Of a DNA stretch of 64,000 bases, positions 51,388 to 60,400 are shown piece by piece. Made by a program: the position numbers and the translations under genes. The stretch covers positions 1 to 64,000 of the forward strand of contig JAJRRC010000052.1 in the NCBI GenBank assembly GCA_024279865.1, in the 5' to 3' direction. Under the pieces are notes generated by a model that ran no database searches, was not told where the DNA came from, and saw only the letters and a program-made list of their open reading frames with translations. Within the stretch, counting starts at the first letter, position 1; every line of letters starts with the position of its first letter. The DNA is from Planctomycetota bacterium (GTDB taxonomy: Bacteria; Planctomycetota; Phycisphaerae; Phycisphaerales; Phycisphaeraceae).

Positions 51388-52433
51388 AAACATTGCTTAG
51401 CCAACTCGTACGAGGCGAAACACTGAGCCGCCAGCAAACTGCCGATGCTTTTGAAACCATGATGACAGGCCAAATGGAGCCGCCACAAATCGCGGCCATG
51501 CTCGCCATGATGCAGCAACGAGGGCCCACCGTCGATGAATTAACCGGCGCTGCCTCGGTCATGCGCGCCAAAGTCACCCCCGTGACTGTCCCCGATGGAC
51601 TCATCGCCATTGATACCTGTGGCACCGGAGGCGATCACAGCGGAACCTTCAACATCTCCACTGCCGCAGCCATCGTCGCTGCCGGCGCAGGCAGGCCCCA
51701 CAACCTAGTCGTCGCCAAGCATGGCAACCGATCCGTCACCAGCAAGTCAGGCTCCTCCCAAGTCCTCGAAACCCTGGGTGTCAAATTACAGGTAAAAACT
51801 CAAACCCTTACCCATTGCCTCGATCAAGCGGGTATGTGCTTCTGTTTTGCCCAGGCACATCACCCTGCCATGAAATATGCCATGCCCGTGCGACAAGCTC
51901 TGGGCTTTCCCACGTTATTTAACCTACTGGGACCTCTGACCAACCCCGCAGGCGCAGCCAGACAAGTCCTGGGCGTTTTTAGCCCCCAACTCACCGAAAA
52001 ACTCGCACAAGTGCTCGCCAACCTCGGCGCAGAACATGCCATGGTCGTTCACGGCCAAGGCATGGACGAATTGATCACCTGGGACACCACCCAAATCAGC
52101 ATCGTCCAAAACGGCAAAGTCCAAACCATCACCCTCAACCCCACTGAAATAGACCTCGACCCCGCAGCGCATCACACCACCCCCAACGACCTCCAAGCCA
52201 ACGGCCCCAAGGCCAGTGCGACCATCATCACTCAAATTTTAGATGGCCAACAAGGTCCCGCACGTGAAATCGTCTGCCTCAACGCAGCAGCGGCCCTCGT
52301 CGTCGGCGAAGTTGCTCAGGATCTCAACCACGGACTCACCCTCGCACGCCAAGCCATCGATTCCAAAGCTGCCCGCAAAGCCCTAGACCAACTCGTCGCC
52401 ATCACCCAAGCAGATTCAACCCCCAGTCCATAA
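51384..52433 (+). CDS. trpD: Anthranilate phosphoribosyltransferase
   Basis: Second step of tryptophan synthesis, 349 aa. PRPP/anthranilate motifs: DTCGTGGDHSGTFNISTAAA, KHGNRSVTSKSGSSQVLETL, FAQAHHPAMKYAMPVRQALG, FNLLGPLTNPAGA and HGQGMDEL. Start at 51384 (MKTLLSQ) overlaps the preceding stop by 4 nt. No other trp gene is near; coupling to two membrane proteins is probably not functional. Confidence 0.97.
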   Translation: MKTLLSQLVRGETLSRQQTADAFETMMTGQMEPPQIAAMLAMMQQRGPTVDELTGAASVMRAKVTPVTVPDGLIAIDTCGTGGDHSGTFNISTAAAIVAAGAGRPHNLVVAKHGNRSVTSKSGSSQVLETLGVKLQVKTQTLTHCLDQAGMCFCFAQAHHPAMKYAMPVRQALGFPTLFNLLGPLTNPAGAARQVLGVFSPQLTEKLAQVLANLGAEHAMVVHGQGMDELITWDTTQISIVQNGKVQTITLNPTEIDLDPAAHHTTPNDLQANGPKASATIITQILDGQQGPAREIVCLNAAAALVVGEVAQDLNHGLTLARQAIDSKAARKALDQLVAITQADSTPSP

Positions 52434-52451
52434 CAGACCGATAACGTCTTT

Positions 52452-53516
52452 ATGGCAATTAAAAATCACCTACAGTTTTTTCCCGCAACCCCTCAGCATG
52501 GGCCCAAGGTCTGTGTCATTGCTGAGATCGGTGTCAACCATGACGGGCATGTCAATCGAGCCATCGAACTGGTCCATGCAGCCAAAGAAGCCGGTGCCGA
52601 TGCCATCAAACTTCAATTGTTTGACCCAAAATATCTTCTCTCCGATCATGCTGTCATCGCGGACTATCAAAAAAAGCAAGGGCTCACCGATGCCTTTGAC
52701 ATGCTTGATCAACTGAAATTGAACCTTGACCAAATGCGAGCCATCCGCGAAGTCGCCCATAAAATTGGCGTGGGCTTTGTGGTGACACCGTTTAGTTTGG
52801 AAAATTTTGAAACCCTTCAAGCATTGGACGTTGATGCGGTGAAGATTGCATCGCCTGACGTGGTGAATTTACCGTTGCTGGAGCAAACTGCGTCATTGGG
52901 TAAGCCGATGTTGGTTTCCACCGGGACGGCAGATTTAACAGAGATTGCTCCCGCAGCAAGGATCATTTGTGATTTACCTTGTTGTTTGCTGCACTGTGTT
53001 TCGAGTTATCCCGCGCCAGCTGCCCAGGCCACGCTCCATGCCATTGGCGTGCTTGCCGGCCGTTATGCGTTACCTGTGGGTTATTCAGATCACACCAGCG
53101 ATCCGTTGACCGGCGCGTTGGCTGTTGCCGGGGGCGCGTGTGTGATTGAAAAACATTTCACGTACGACTGCCAGGCAACTGGCCCTGATCACGCAGCCAG
53201 TTTTGAGCCTGACATGTTCCGTGCGTACGTCCAGCAAATTCGCCAAGCCCAGATTCTTTGCGGGCCCCGATCCAAAAAAGTCAGCGATTCTGAACGGGAA
53301 GTGCGTCAGATTTGTCGCCAAAGCGTTTGCGTAACCAAGAACCTCCCCGCCGACCATCAGCTTACGGCAGAAGATTTAACCGTCCGCCGTCCCGGCACAG
53401 GCATCCGGGCCGCCCAGCTCCACGAGGTCATCGGCCGTCATCTGACCAACCCCGTTCAAACCGGTCAATTGCTCACCGAAGCCCATTTAGCTGCCGAGCG
53501 CAAAGCGGCTGGGTAA
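52452..53516 (+). CDS. neuB: N-acetylneuraminate synthase family protein (NeuB-like)
   Basis: Condenses PEP with an N-acyl-hexosamine to a nonulosonic acid (sialic, legionaminic or pseudaminic type). TIM barrel with IAEIGVNHDGHVNRAIELV, AIKLQLFDP, VKIASPDV, ISTG-like LVSTGTA, LHCVSSYP, GYSDHT and EKHFTYD, followed by a C-terminal SAF antifreeze-like domain (NLPADHQLTAEDLTVRRPG). Genes for making or activating the sugar are not in the window. Lies 18 nt after trpD. Confidence 0.93.
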   Translation: MAIKNHLQFFPATPQHGPKVCVIAEIGVNHDGHVNRAIELVHAAKEAGADAIKLQLFDPKYLLSDHAVIADYQKKQGLTDAFDMLDQLKLNLDQMRAIREVAHKIGVGFVVTPFSLENFETLQALDVDAVKIASPDVVNLPLLEQTASLGKPMLVSTGTADLTEIAPAARIICDLPCCLLHCVSSYPAPAAQATLHAIGVLAGRYALPVGYSDHTSDPLTGALAVAGGACVIEKHFTYDCQATGPDHAASFEPDMFRAYVQQIRQAQILCGPRSKKVSDSEREVRQICRQSVCVTKNLPADHQLTAEDLTVRRPGTGIRAAQLHEVIGRHLTNPVQTGQLLTEAHLAAERKAAG

Positions 53517-53586
53517 ACAAAAAAGATAAGCACCCAAGCCAACTTATATAGAGATATAACCATTAATTGACAATGGTCAAATAACC

Positions 53587-53835
53587 ATGATTGATTGCCC
53601 CATGAATCAATATGGAAATTTTCAATCAAGTTTTGAACCAAGTTATTGGGAGCAACTTGATGCTGGCGAGACTGAATCATTCGCAATTCTCGTGAATCGC
53701 GAAGAGCCCTATAAATTATGTGCTACAGATGCCATTGTCCCCAAAGTATTGTCAAACATGGGCAGAGCAGACCAATCTATCAGGGCAAAAGGTCATACAA
53801 CGTTTAACCACGTCACCCTAGCGCCTGTGACCTAA
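53587..53835 (+). CDS. Small hypothetical protein
   Basis: 82 aa (or 77 from ATG 53602), hydrophilic, no motif: MNQYGNFQSSFEPSYWEQLD, RAKGHTTFNHVTLAPVT. TATATAG and GATATAAC boxes lie 20-45 nt upstream and a small palindrome ACCATTAATTGACAATGGT overlaps that area. No Shine-Dalgarno. May be a chance ORF. Confidence 0.4.
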   Translation: MIDCPMNQYGNFQSSFEPSYWEQLDAGETESFAILVNREEPYKLCATDAIVPKVLSNMGRADQSIRAKGHTTFNHVTLAPVT

Positions 53836-53916
53836 GCAAAAATAAGACTTTGAGAATCTTTCAAATGACGGCCTTGGTGTACGACTTGGGAAAACCCGTC
53901 TGATGCGCATTGCCTC

Positions 53917-54010
53917 TTTTTATTACGCGTTGAGAGTTTTATAAAATCTTGCCAATTCAGCCTCGGCGAATCACGAAATGCACGAGTTTTAAACATGATT
54001 GGTCTGAGAT
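53917..54010 (-). repeat. 70-95 nt dispersed repeat, copy B
   Basis: On the minus strand: GATTCGCCGAGGCTGAATTG, GCAAGATTTTATAAAA, CTCTCAACGCG. Shares CTCAGACCAAT at its outer edge with copy A. Nothing else is seen between the small ORF and the GGDEF-EAL gene. Confidence 0.55.
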
Positions 54011-54018
54011 AAAAATCT

Positions 54019-56244
54019 CTAATTCACCTGACAAGAGTCCTCCGCACGCAAGGTTTCAAAGGGCATGTGGTTGTCAGCGAGCAGCTCACCCGCTTGAGCG
54101 TAGGTCAACGGCTTGGCGAAGTAGTAGCCCTGACAATGATCGCAGTCCATGGCCAAAACTTGAGCGAGTTGCTCCTTGGTTTCCACGCCCTCAGCAGTGA
54201 CCTTCATCCCTAGATTGTTCGCCAACATCACAATCGTATTCACGATGGCTGCATGGCGAGGATCGTCGGTCATGTTCACAATGAAAGCGCGATCAATTTT
54301 TAGAGCATCCAATGGGAACCGATGCAGACAACTCAGCGAGCTGTAACCGGTGCCGAAGTCATCCATGTGCAACTGGCAGCCCAGTGCTGCAAATTCGTGC
54401 AACACGGGGATGAGTTGATCGGCCGTTTCCATGATGACGCTTTCGGTGATTTCAAGTCTGATGTCCAACGGATCAACTTGAGCTTCAGCGATTGCATCGG
54501 CCACAATCTGAACGATTCCCGGCTCACTGATTTGGCGTTTGGATAAATTGATATTCATCGTCAACGGTCGATCCGAAGGCAACTGCGATTGCAGTCGTTT
54601 GAGGTCCGCACAGGCTTGACGCAAAATCCATGTACCCAACGGCACAATCAAGCCCGTCTCTTCAGCAATGGGAACAAAACGTACGGGACTCACCATCCCA
54701 AGCTCCGGATGATCCCAGCGGACGAGGGCTTCAAAACCACTGATGTAGCCTGATTTCAAATCCACAATGGGTTGAAAACGAAGTGAGAATTGTTTGCGGT
54801 CGATGGCTTGGCGTAAATCATTTTCCAATTGCAAACGCATGAGCGCTTGTTCGTGCATGGTTTGGTCGTAAAGGTGATAGCCCCCCGAATGCTCTTGACC
54901 CTTGGCGTGATACATGGCCATGTCTGCATCACGCAAAATATCCGAGGCCTCTCGGTAGCGGTCGCCCCCCATGACGATACCGATGCTGCTGGCGGTAAAG
55001 ACATCTTGGCCAGCAATCTGAAACGGCTCTGCGAGCATTTGTTCGATTTGTTGAGCGAGACGGCAAACATCGGTGGTATCTGCCACCGACTCGATGAGCA
55101 GGACAAATTCATCGCCGCCGATACGTGCAATGACATCTGGCTCAAGTCCTGGCAAAGCGTAGCCTTGGGATAGTTTCGAGGTCATACGTTTTGCAAATTG
55201 AATGAGCAGTTCATCGCCAGCGGCGTGGCCGAGACTATCATTCACCACTTTGAAGCGATCCATATCCATAAACAAAATCGCAAACTGCTCGTCTGGGTTT
55301 TGCTTGGCGCGTGCCATGCAAACGGTCAGACGTTCCATCAGGAACGTGCGATTGGGCAGGCCTGTCAGATCATCATGTCGTGCTTGATCCCGTAATTTTT
55401 GATTGGTTTCCTGGATGCTTAAGGCCGACTCTTCAGCAGACTCTTTGGCTGCAATGAGTTGCTCGGTTCGCATGTCGACTTCTTCTTGCAACAGTTCATT
55501 AAAACGCTGCATCGTTCGGTCGCGTTGTTGGACGGCCCGTCTCATTTTTTCACAGGCTTGACCGAGGCGTCCGATTTCATCGTGCCCGTCTTCTTCAATT
55601 TGGTTTGCGAGATCACCATTGGCAATGCGATCACTGGCATGAACCAGTCGGCCCAAACGTGTGGTCCACCGTCCCACTGCTTTAAAGACAATGAGACCTG
55701 CCGTCGAGGCGGTCAGTACAAACATTGCGATCATTACAATCAACTGCATCGTCTGAGCGTGATGCATCGCGTTGGTGGAATACCCAATTGTCACATAACC
55801 AAACGAAGCAGAACCGCTAGCTGGATATTCAGCATTGGAAATCTGCACCACCGGTCGCACGGGGAACGTTGCTTTGACAAAAGAATCCGCGAGCTTGTTA
55901 GGCGACCTTTGATAGGTAAGCCATGCGTCATGGTCTTTAATATGAAAAGACAGAAGTTTGTGATCGGCATTGTAAATCGCTGCAAACAAAATATCTTGAT
56001 GATACGTGGCCTGCCGCGTGGTTTTGGTGAGTGCGACCTGATTCCCCGTCTGCAAAGGCCACGAACTCACCTGAGCCAGATGAATCGCGTTAAGACGAGC
56101 CGCCCTCTGGGTCATCTGATCAACGGTCCAAAAGCTTTGGTACAACGTCACAACCGAATTGGCTGCGATCGCCATCCCTACAATGATCAATACGCCAAGG
56201 GTTGCCTTGACCCGAAGACCTAATTTATGAAACCAATTAAACAT
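54019..56244 (-). CDS. GGDEF-EAL cyclic-di-GMP turnover protein with HAMP
   Basis: 741 aa. Two membrane helices (about 15-35 and 166-190) flank a periplasmic sensor of about 130 aa; HAMP (about 190-243) and a coiled coil lead to GGDEF (active GGDEF at 376-380) and EAL (GFEALVRW, DDFGTGYSSLSCL, KIDRAFI, AEGVETKEQ). Both catalytic signatures look intact, so it may make and degrade c-di-GMP. The expected RxxD inhibitory site before GGDEF reads LEPD, so product inhibition is probably absent. Confidence 0.95.
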   Translation of the reverse strand: MFNWFHKLGLRVKATLGVLIIVGMAIAANSVVTLYQSFWTVDQMTQRAARLNAIHLAQVSSWPLQTGNQVALTKTTRQATYHQDILFAAIYNADHKLLSFHIKDHDAWLTYQRSPNKLADSFVKATFPVRPVVQISNAEYPASGSASFGYVTIGYSTNAMHHAQTMQLIVMIAMFVLTASTAGLIVFKAVGRWTTRLGRLVHASDRIANGDLANQIEEDGHDEIGRLGQACEKMRRAVQQRDRTMQRFNELLQEEVDMRTEQLIAAKESAEESALSIQETNQKLRDQARHDDLTGLPNRTFLMERLTVCMARAKQNPDEQFAILFMDMDRFKVVNDSLGHAAGDELLIQFAKRMTSKLSQGYALPGLEPDVIARIGGDEFVLLIESVADTTDVCRLAQQIEQMLAEPFQIAGQDVFTASSIGIVMGGDRYREASDILRDADMAMYHAKGQEHSGGYHLYDQTMHEQALMRLQLENDLRQAIDRKQFSLRFQPIVDLKSGYISGFEALVRWDHPELGMVSPVRFVPIAEETGLIVPLGTWILRQACADLKRLQSQLPSDRPLTMNINLSKRQISEPGIVQIVADAIAEAQVDPLDIRLEITESVIMETADQLIPVLHEFAALGCQLHMDDFGTGYSSLSCLHRFPLDALKIDRAFIVNMTDDPRHAAIVNTIVMLANNLGMKVTAEGVETKEQLAQVLAMDCDHCQGYYFAKPLTYAQAGELLADNHMPFETLRAEDSCQVN

Positions 56245-56493
56245 TCATCGTTTCCGTAGAGACACTCATCGTGGCCTACGGCCAATCTCCCCATTGGAGT
56301 TACAAAATCCTTGCTTGGACCAAACAAACAAAGTTCTTGAACCGGACCTATTCGGTTATTCGACATAGAACGTAGTAAACTTAATGGATACAATGGCCTT
56401 AGAAACAAATTGCCGTCACAGAATCATCCCAAAGCACTCCATTAACGGATGGGCTAGCTGGCCTGTGCGGATTATCCGGATTGGAGGTCCTGT

Positions 56494-56871
56494 ATGTTGA
56501 TGAAGAAAGTCGAAGTGTTGCGGGCAGCCTGCTGTGTCGCAGGCGTTGATGGTGAGGTCACTGAGCGTGAACAAATTTTGATTCAACGGCTTGCAGACGA
56601 AACCGGTGTGGGAAAAGTCTCGTTAAATGCAATGATCCAACGAGGCCAAACGGATCCTTCTTTTTATCAAGAACAATTCCGTATTCTTAAAGCGGACCCC
56701 GATCAGGCAATGCAACTTTTATTTATGGTTGCTTGTGCCGATGGTGAGTTGAAAACCCAAGAACGAGAAGTTCTCTACCATCTGGCAGTTGCATTGGAAA
56801 TGTCCGATAAGCGTTTTAACCAATGGCTCGCTGCTGCCCATAAAAAAGTTCAAAAAAACGACTCTGTTTGA
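56494..56871 (+). CDS. TerB-family protein
   Basis: 125 aa, all-helical, with the TerB double repeat CCVAGVDGEVTEREQILIQR and VACADGELKTQEREVLYHLA; the Asp-Gly-Glu turns are the presumed divalent-metal sites. GGAGG lies 6 nt before the ATG. No ter operon partners. Followed 100 nt later by an FHA protein on the same strand. Role unclear outside tellurite/stress systems. Confidence 0.85.
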   Translation: MLMKKVEVLRAACCVAGVDGEVTEREQILIQRLADETGVGKVSLNAMIQRGQTDPSFYQEQFRILKADPDQAMQLLFMVACADGELKTQEREVLYHLAVALEMSDKRFNQWLAAAHKKVQKNDSV

Positions 56872-56971
56872 GCACTTAATATTTGGTTTTGTCCCTCTAG
56901 CGCCTTACAATAGTGGTACCGTATCGCTACTTGTATGATGCGTCATATCTGTTTGGGAGAAGAAACCCGTC

Positions 56972-57664
56972 ATGGCAAAGCTCGTCGTTGTTAAAGGCCC
57001 CGATAGAGGCCAGGTTTTTCGTTTATCACAAACACAACCACAAATCATCGGCCGTAAAAATGCGCCGCTGTTGTTGTCCGATGCCCAGTCCTCACGCAAC
57101 CATGCTGAATTCTTCAAAAAAGATGGAAGATGGTTCGTCAAAGATCTTGGGTCCGCCAACGGTACCATCGTCAACCGTGAAAAAATCGACGGCATCGCCC
57201 GACTCCGTGACGGCTATGCCATCAAGCTCGGCATGACCAAACTGGTCTTCAAACGATCCACCAAAAAAATCACGCGACCCCCCAAAAATCCCCAAGCCCC
57301 CGCAGACATCGACTCGGGCAAAACCAAAACTGAAAAACCAAAACCCAAAAAAATACCCAAACCTAAAAAACAACGCTTGGATAAACTCGATCAACATGAC
57401 CCGATTACAGACCCCAATGATGCGTCCTCTTTGATGATGTCTATTTTGGAAGACATCACGCCCGAGCCTGTCATCGATATAGACTCCGCTGAATACATCC
57501 CCGATTATGATCCGATGAACCCCAAAACCCATCGTATGAAAAATTCACCCACAGCAGAACCTGATGCTGAAACGATTGTCCCTGAAGAAATCGGTTTTGA
57601 TATTGATCTTGGTGACCATGAAGACGAGCCATCACTGGACGATTCCTCCGTCGATACAAAATAA
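56972..57664 (+). CDS. FHA-domain protein
   Basis: 230 aa. Residues 1-92 are an FHA phosphothreonine-binding domain (GPDRGQVFRL, IIGRKN, SSRNHAEFF, VKDLGSANGTIVNREKI). The rest is disordered: a Lys/Pro-rich stretch (about 95-135) then an acidic tail. Likely a reader of Ser/Thr phosphorylation; the only kinase-like gene in the window is far away at 0.1-1.4 kb. TACAAT at about 56906 could be its promoter, shared by none. Confidence 0.92.
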   Translation: MAKLVVVKGPDRGQVFRLSQTQPQIIGRKNAPLLLSDAQSSRNHAEFFKKDGRWFVKDLGSANGTIVNREKIDGIARLRDGYAIKLGMTKLVFKRSTKKITRPPKNPQAPADIDSGKTKTEKPKPKKIPKPKKQRLDKLDQHDPITDPNDASSLMMSILEDITPEPVIDIDSAEYIPDYDPMNPKTHRMKNSPTAEPDAETIVPEEIGFDIDLGDHEDEPSLDDSSVDTK

Positions 57665-57737
57665 CGCGATCCGTTTCTTAGATGCGTTCTAAATCCAGCC
57701 GTTGCATCTGGAAAGAATCCAAAGAATCCAACGCTTC

Positions 57738-57807
57738 GGCTTGAAAAAGAGCCGCACGCATACGGCCCCCGGGGGGAATCCGGGGGAAACTTCCGGGGGG
57801 GGGGTGA
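57738..57807. repeat. REP-like sequence joined to a GC tract
   Basis: TTGAAAAAGAGCCGCACGCA then TACGGCCCCCGGGGGG and G-arm units ending AACTTCCGGGGGGGGG. Shows REP and GC families fused in one element. Confidence 0.85.
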
Positions 57808-57844
57808 GGATTTTTTTACACGCGACGCTTGGATTTATCATGCT

Positions 57845-58819
57845 CTAGACATCGCTAATACAGCGATCATAAAACGCCACATACTGATCTTTGTCGTCAG
57901 AAGCTCGCAAACCCATCGCTGCTCGTGGATGCTGATTGAGCAGGCCACTAATGTTGTAAGGCACATTGGGGCCCCACTCCATCGTTTTCTGCAAATCAAC
58001 AAAATAATCCTGTAACAATTCATACACCGGCCGCGTGTGAAACTTCGGATTACGCAAAAAGCCAAGCAATAATTCCATCGGGCAATTACCCGCTCCACGA
58101 CCGAGTCCCATCATGGTCGCATCAATTCGGTTTGCGCCAAGAATGATTGCTTCAATGGTATTGGCAAAGGCCAATTGCTGATTGTTATGAGCGTGAATGC
58201 CGATCTCTTTGCCGGTACCTTCAACAGCCTTGGCGTACTTCTTCACGAGGTAGTCAATCTGTTCACGATACAACGCGCCGAAACTATCCACGACCACCAC
58301 GGTGCTCGCGGGTGTTTGAGCAATCACTTCAAGAGCCTGGTCAAGGTCCGGCTCCTGCACCACCGAAACAGCCATGATGTTGCAGCAAACTTCATAGCCC
58401 TTTTCATGAGCATCGTGAATCATTTCCACTGCCACGGGAATTTGATGCACATAGGTTGCCACGCGAATGATATCGAGCACGCTTTGCTCTTTGGGAAGAA
58501 TGTCCGTCTTGTAATCACATTTTTCAGCGTCCGCCATAATCGCCAATTTCAAATTGGTATCGTTGTCACCAACGATGTTGCGGATTGCTTCTTCATCGCT
58601 GAATTTAAATGCGCCAAATTGTGCTGGGTCAAAAAGTTTTTTGGAACCTTTGTACCCAATTTCCATGGCATCGATTCCCGCATCGACACAAGTTTGATAA
58701 ACCGCTTTGACTAATTTTTCATCAAACTGATGATCATTCATCAGACCACCATCGCGGATCGTGCAGTCCATCACTTGTAATTCCGGCCGATAAGTTACCC
58801 AAGGGGCGGTGTCATTCAT
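57845..58819 (-). CDS. DRE-TIM metallolyase-type aldolase
   Basis: 324 aa TIM barrel resembling 4-hydroxy-2-oxovalerate aldolase/HMG-CoA lyase. Metal-binding DCTIRDGG (Asp and following Arg-Asp), EIGYKG, VVVVDSFGALY, HAHNNQQLAFAN with the two metal histidines, and GLGRGAGNCPMEL. C-terminal part lacks the communication domain of DmpG, and no dehydrogenase partner is nearby. Such solo proteins occur in polysaccharide or secondary-metabolite loci. Substrate unknown. Confidence 0.85.
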   Translation of the reverse strand: MNDTAPWVTYRPELQVMDCTIRDGGLMNDHQFDEKLVKAVYQTCVDAGIDAMEIGYKGSKKLFDPAQFGAFKFSDEEAIRNIVGDNDTNLKLAIMADAEKCDYKTDILPKEQSVLDIIRVATYVHQIPVAVEMIHDAHEKGYEVCCNIMAVSVVQEPDLDQALEVIAQTPASTVVVVDSFGALYREQIDYLVKKYAKAVEGTGKEIGIHAHNNQQLAFANTIEAIILGANRIDATMMGLGRGAGNCPMELLLGFLRNPKFHTRPVYELLQDYFVDLQKTMEWGPNVPYNISGLLNQHPRAAMGLRASDDKDQYVAFYDRCISDV

Positions 58820-58972
58820 AGCAGATATGTCCTTTTACATTCCTGGGCGGGAAGGACAGAATTGTAATCGAGTGATTTACTTTAAGCTAGCAGCCCCAGA
58901 TCAATCACAGACACACTTTATAGAGTGTTTTGTATTCTTTCTTGTGGTTTTTTGGTTTATTTTTGAGGCTAA

Positions 58973-59010
58973 AGCTCGCCACAAGCAAACTTGTTTGCGC
59001 GTCTGGCTTA
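58973..59010 (+). repeat. REP-like palindrome
   Basis: CGCCACAAGCAAACTTGTTT GCGCGTCTGG; decayed copy in the gap between the aldolase and DUF1501 genes. Confidence 0.6.
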
Positions 59011-59051
59011 ACCTAAAAAAAAGAAATCAATTTCAACAAAAAACACCTGTT

Positions 59052-60362
59052 TTAGACGTTTGCTCGAATGACGTTGGCGTGGCGATAGGTTTTGCCGTTG
59101 AGTGCTTTGGCACTGTTGATTTTCATCCATCGGTCGAGCACTGCCGCGTAGACGCTACGGAAATCGGTGTGATAGATGAGGTCACCCTGGTCGAGTTTGG
59201 TCAGGCTTGGCTGTTTGCCATGGATTCCGGGTTTGACCATGGGACCGACGAGGAACATGGGACCCGCGCAGCCGTGGTCGGTTCCGTTGGAGGCATTTTG
59301 GCCCACCCGCCTGCCGAATTCACTGAAGGCCATGGTCAAAACACGTTCGTCGTGGCCGATGGCTTTGAGTTCTTTTTGAAATGCGAGCATGGCTTCGGAG
59401 AACAATCGCAAGTTATTGCCATGCGGAAATTCTTGGCCTGCATGGGTATCGAATCCACCGAGCGCGACGTAGTACACACGGGTTGGCAATCCTGCGCGAA
59501 TCATCGCTGCGACCATTTTAAGCTGGTCCGCCAAGGAGCCGTTGGGAAAACGCGTTTGTGGTCCAGCTTGAACTGCTGCGCGAATACGATCCGAAGCCAC
59601 CTGTCCATGCAACGCCGTCCGCATCACAAATGCAGCCTGCCCCCCGGTAACTCCCCCGGAAATTCCCCCGGAAACTTCTAGGGTAACTTCCGGGGCCAAT
59701 TCACCACGTCGGTTGATCTGGTCATACGCCGGTCCCAGTGCGGGATGAATATCTTGACCTGCCCAACGGAAAAGCTCTGCACTTTCAAAGGCAATGGCCT
59801 TCACCTTTTTGCCGTGGGTCGCCAAGGGGGCCGTTTGTCCAATACTAATACAAGTGGTGGCCTGCGCTTGAATTTGTCGTTTGGTTAGGTCTTCATCTAA
59901 AGCTGCGCCAATCCAACCCACGCCATGCCCACCACGGGTGTCCCCGGTGTGCCACACATCCATTGATGCAAAATGAGAACGGTTGGGATTGGGATAGCCC
60001 ACGCCTTGGACGATACTCAAGAGACCGCTGTCGTAGAGTTCTTTCATGCCTGTCATTTTGGTATGCAGGCCGATCTCTTGGTCTTGATTTAATTGCAGGA
60101 TTTTTTTCTCGGGGATCGCCAGCCTCGGCCGCGCATCGTAATACGCGCCCTGGCCATAAGGGATGACTGTGTTCAAGCCGTCGTTGCCGCCGGACAACTG
60201 CACCACGACAAGCACCCGATCATCTGCTGTGCCAGATTGTCCCACTGGACCTGCTGCGTGAGCGGCACCATTGAGAAACGTCGGCATCGAATGCAGCGTC
60301 GAGACCACAGCCAAACTTCCCTGCATAAACTGACGACGTGTAAAAGCAATTTGTTCGGACAT
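59052..60362 (-). CDS. DUF1501 exported protein
   Basis: 436 aa sulfatase-superfamily-like protein. N-terminal Tat signal with RRQFMQGSLAVV. Family segments: VVVQLSGGNDGLNTVIPYG, HTKMTGMKELYDSGLLSIVQ, HFASMDVWHTGD, GFDTHAGQ, AFSEFGRRVGQNASNGTDHG. An in-frame repeat tract adds LAPEVTLEVSGGISGGVTGG near residue 230. Pairs with the DUF1800 gene 38 nt upstream in one transcript; both are abundant in planctomycetes, function undefined. Confidence 0.93.
   Translation of the reverse strand: MSEQIAFTRRQFMQGSLAVVSTLHSMPTFLNGAAHAAGPVGQSGTADDRVLVVVQLSGGNDGLNTVIPYGQGAYYDARPRLAIPEKKILQLNQDQEIGLHTKMTGMKELYDSGLLSIVQGVGYPNPNRSHFASMDVWHTGDTRGGHGVGWIGAALDEDLTKRQIQAQATTCISIGQTAPLATHGKKVKAIAFESAELFRWAGQDIHPALGPAYDQINRRGELAPEVTLEVSGGISGGVTGGQAAFVMRTALHGQVASDRIRAAVQAGPQTRFPNGSLADQLKMVAAMIRAGLPTRVYYVALGGFDTHAGQEFPHGNNLRLFSEAMLAFQKELKAIGHDERVLTMAFSEFGRRVGQNASNGTDHGCAGPMFLVGPMVKPGIHGKQPSLTKLDQGDLIYHTDFRSVYAAVLDRWMKINSAKALNGKTYRHANVIRANV
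59640..59698. repeat. GC tract inside the DUF1501 gene
   Basis: Three C-arm units then GGTAACTTCCGGGGCC as a short G arm. Confidence 0.9.
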
Positions 60363-60400
60363 GGCGGATTCTCCGGGAAGTTCAGATCGGTAAACCTAAT

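Noticed and set aside
51384-52433. A trp operon
   Set aside because: Only trpD is present; the two coupled upstream genes encode small membrane proteins.
55459-56223. 254-codon plus-strand ORF antisense to the GGDEF-EAL gene
   Set aside because: Shadow frame; cysteine/histidine-rich composition typical of antisense reading.
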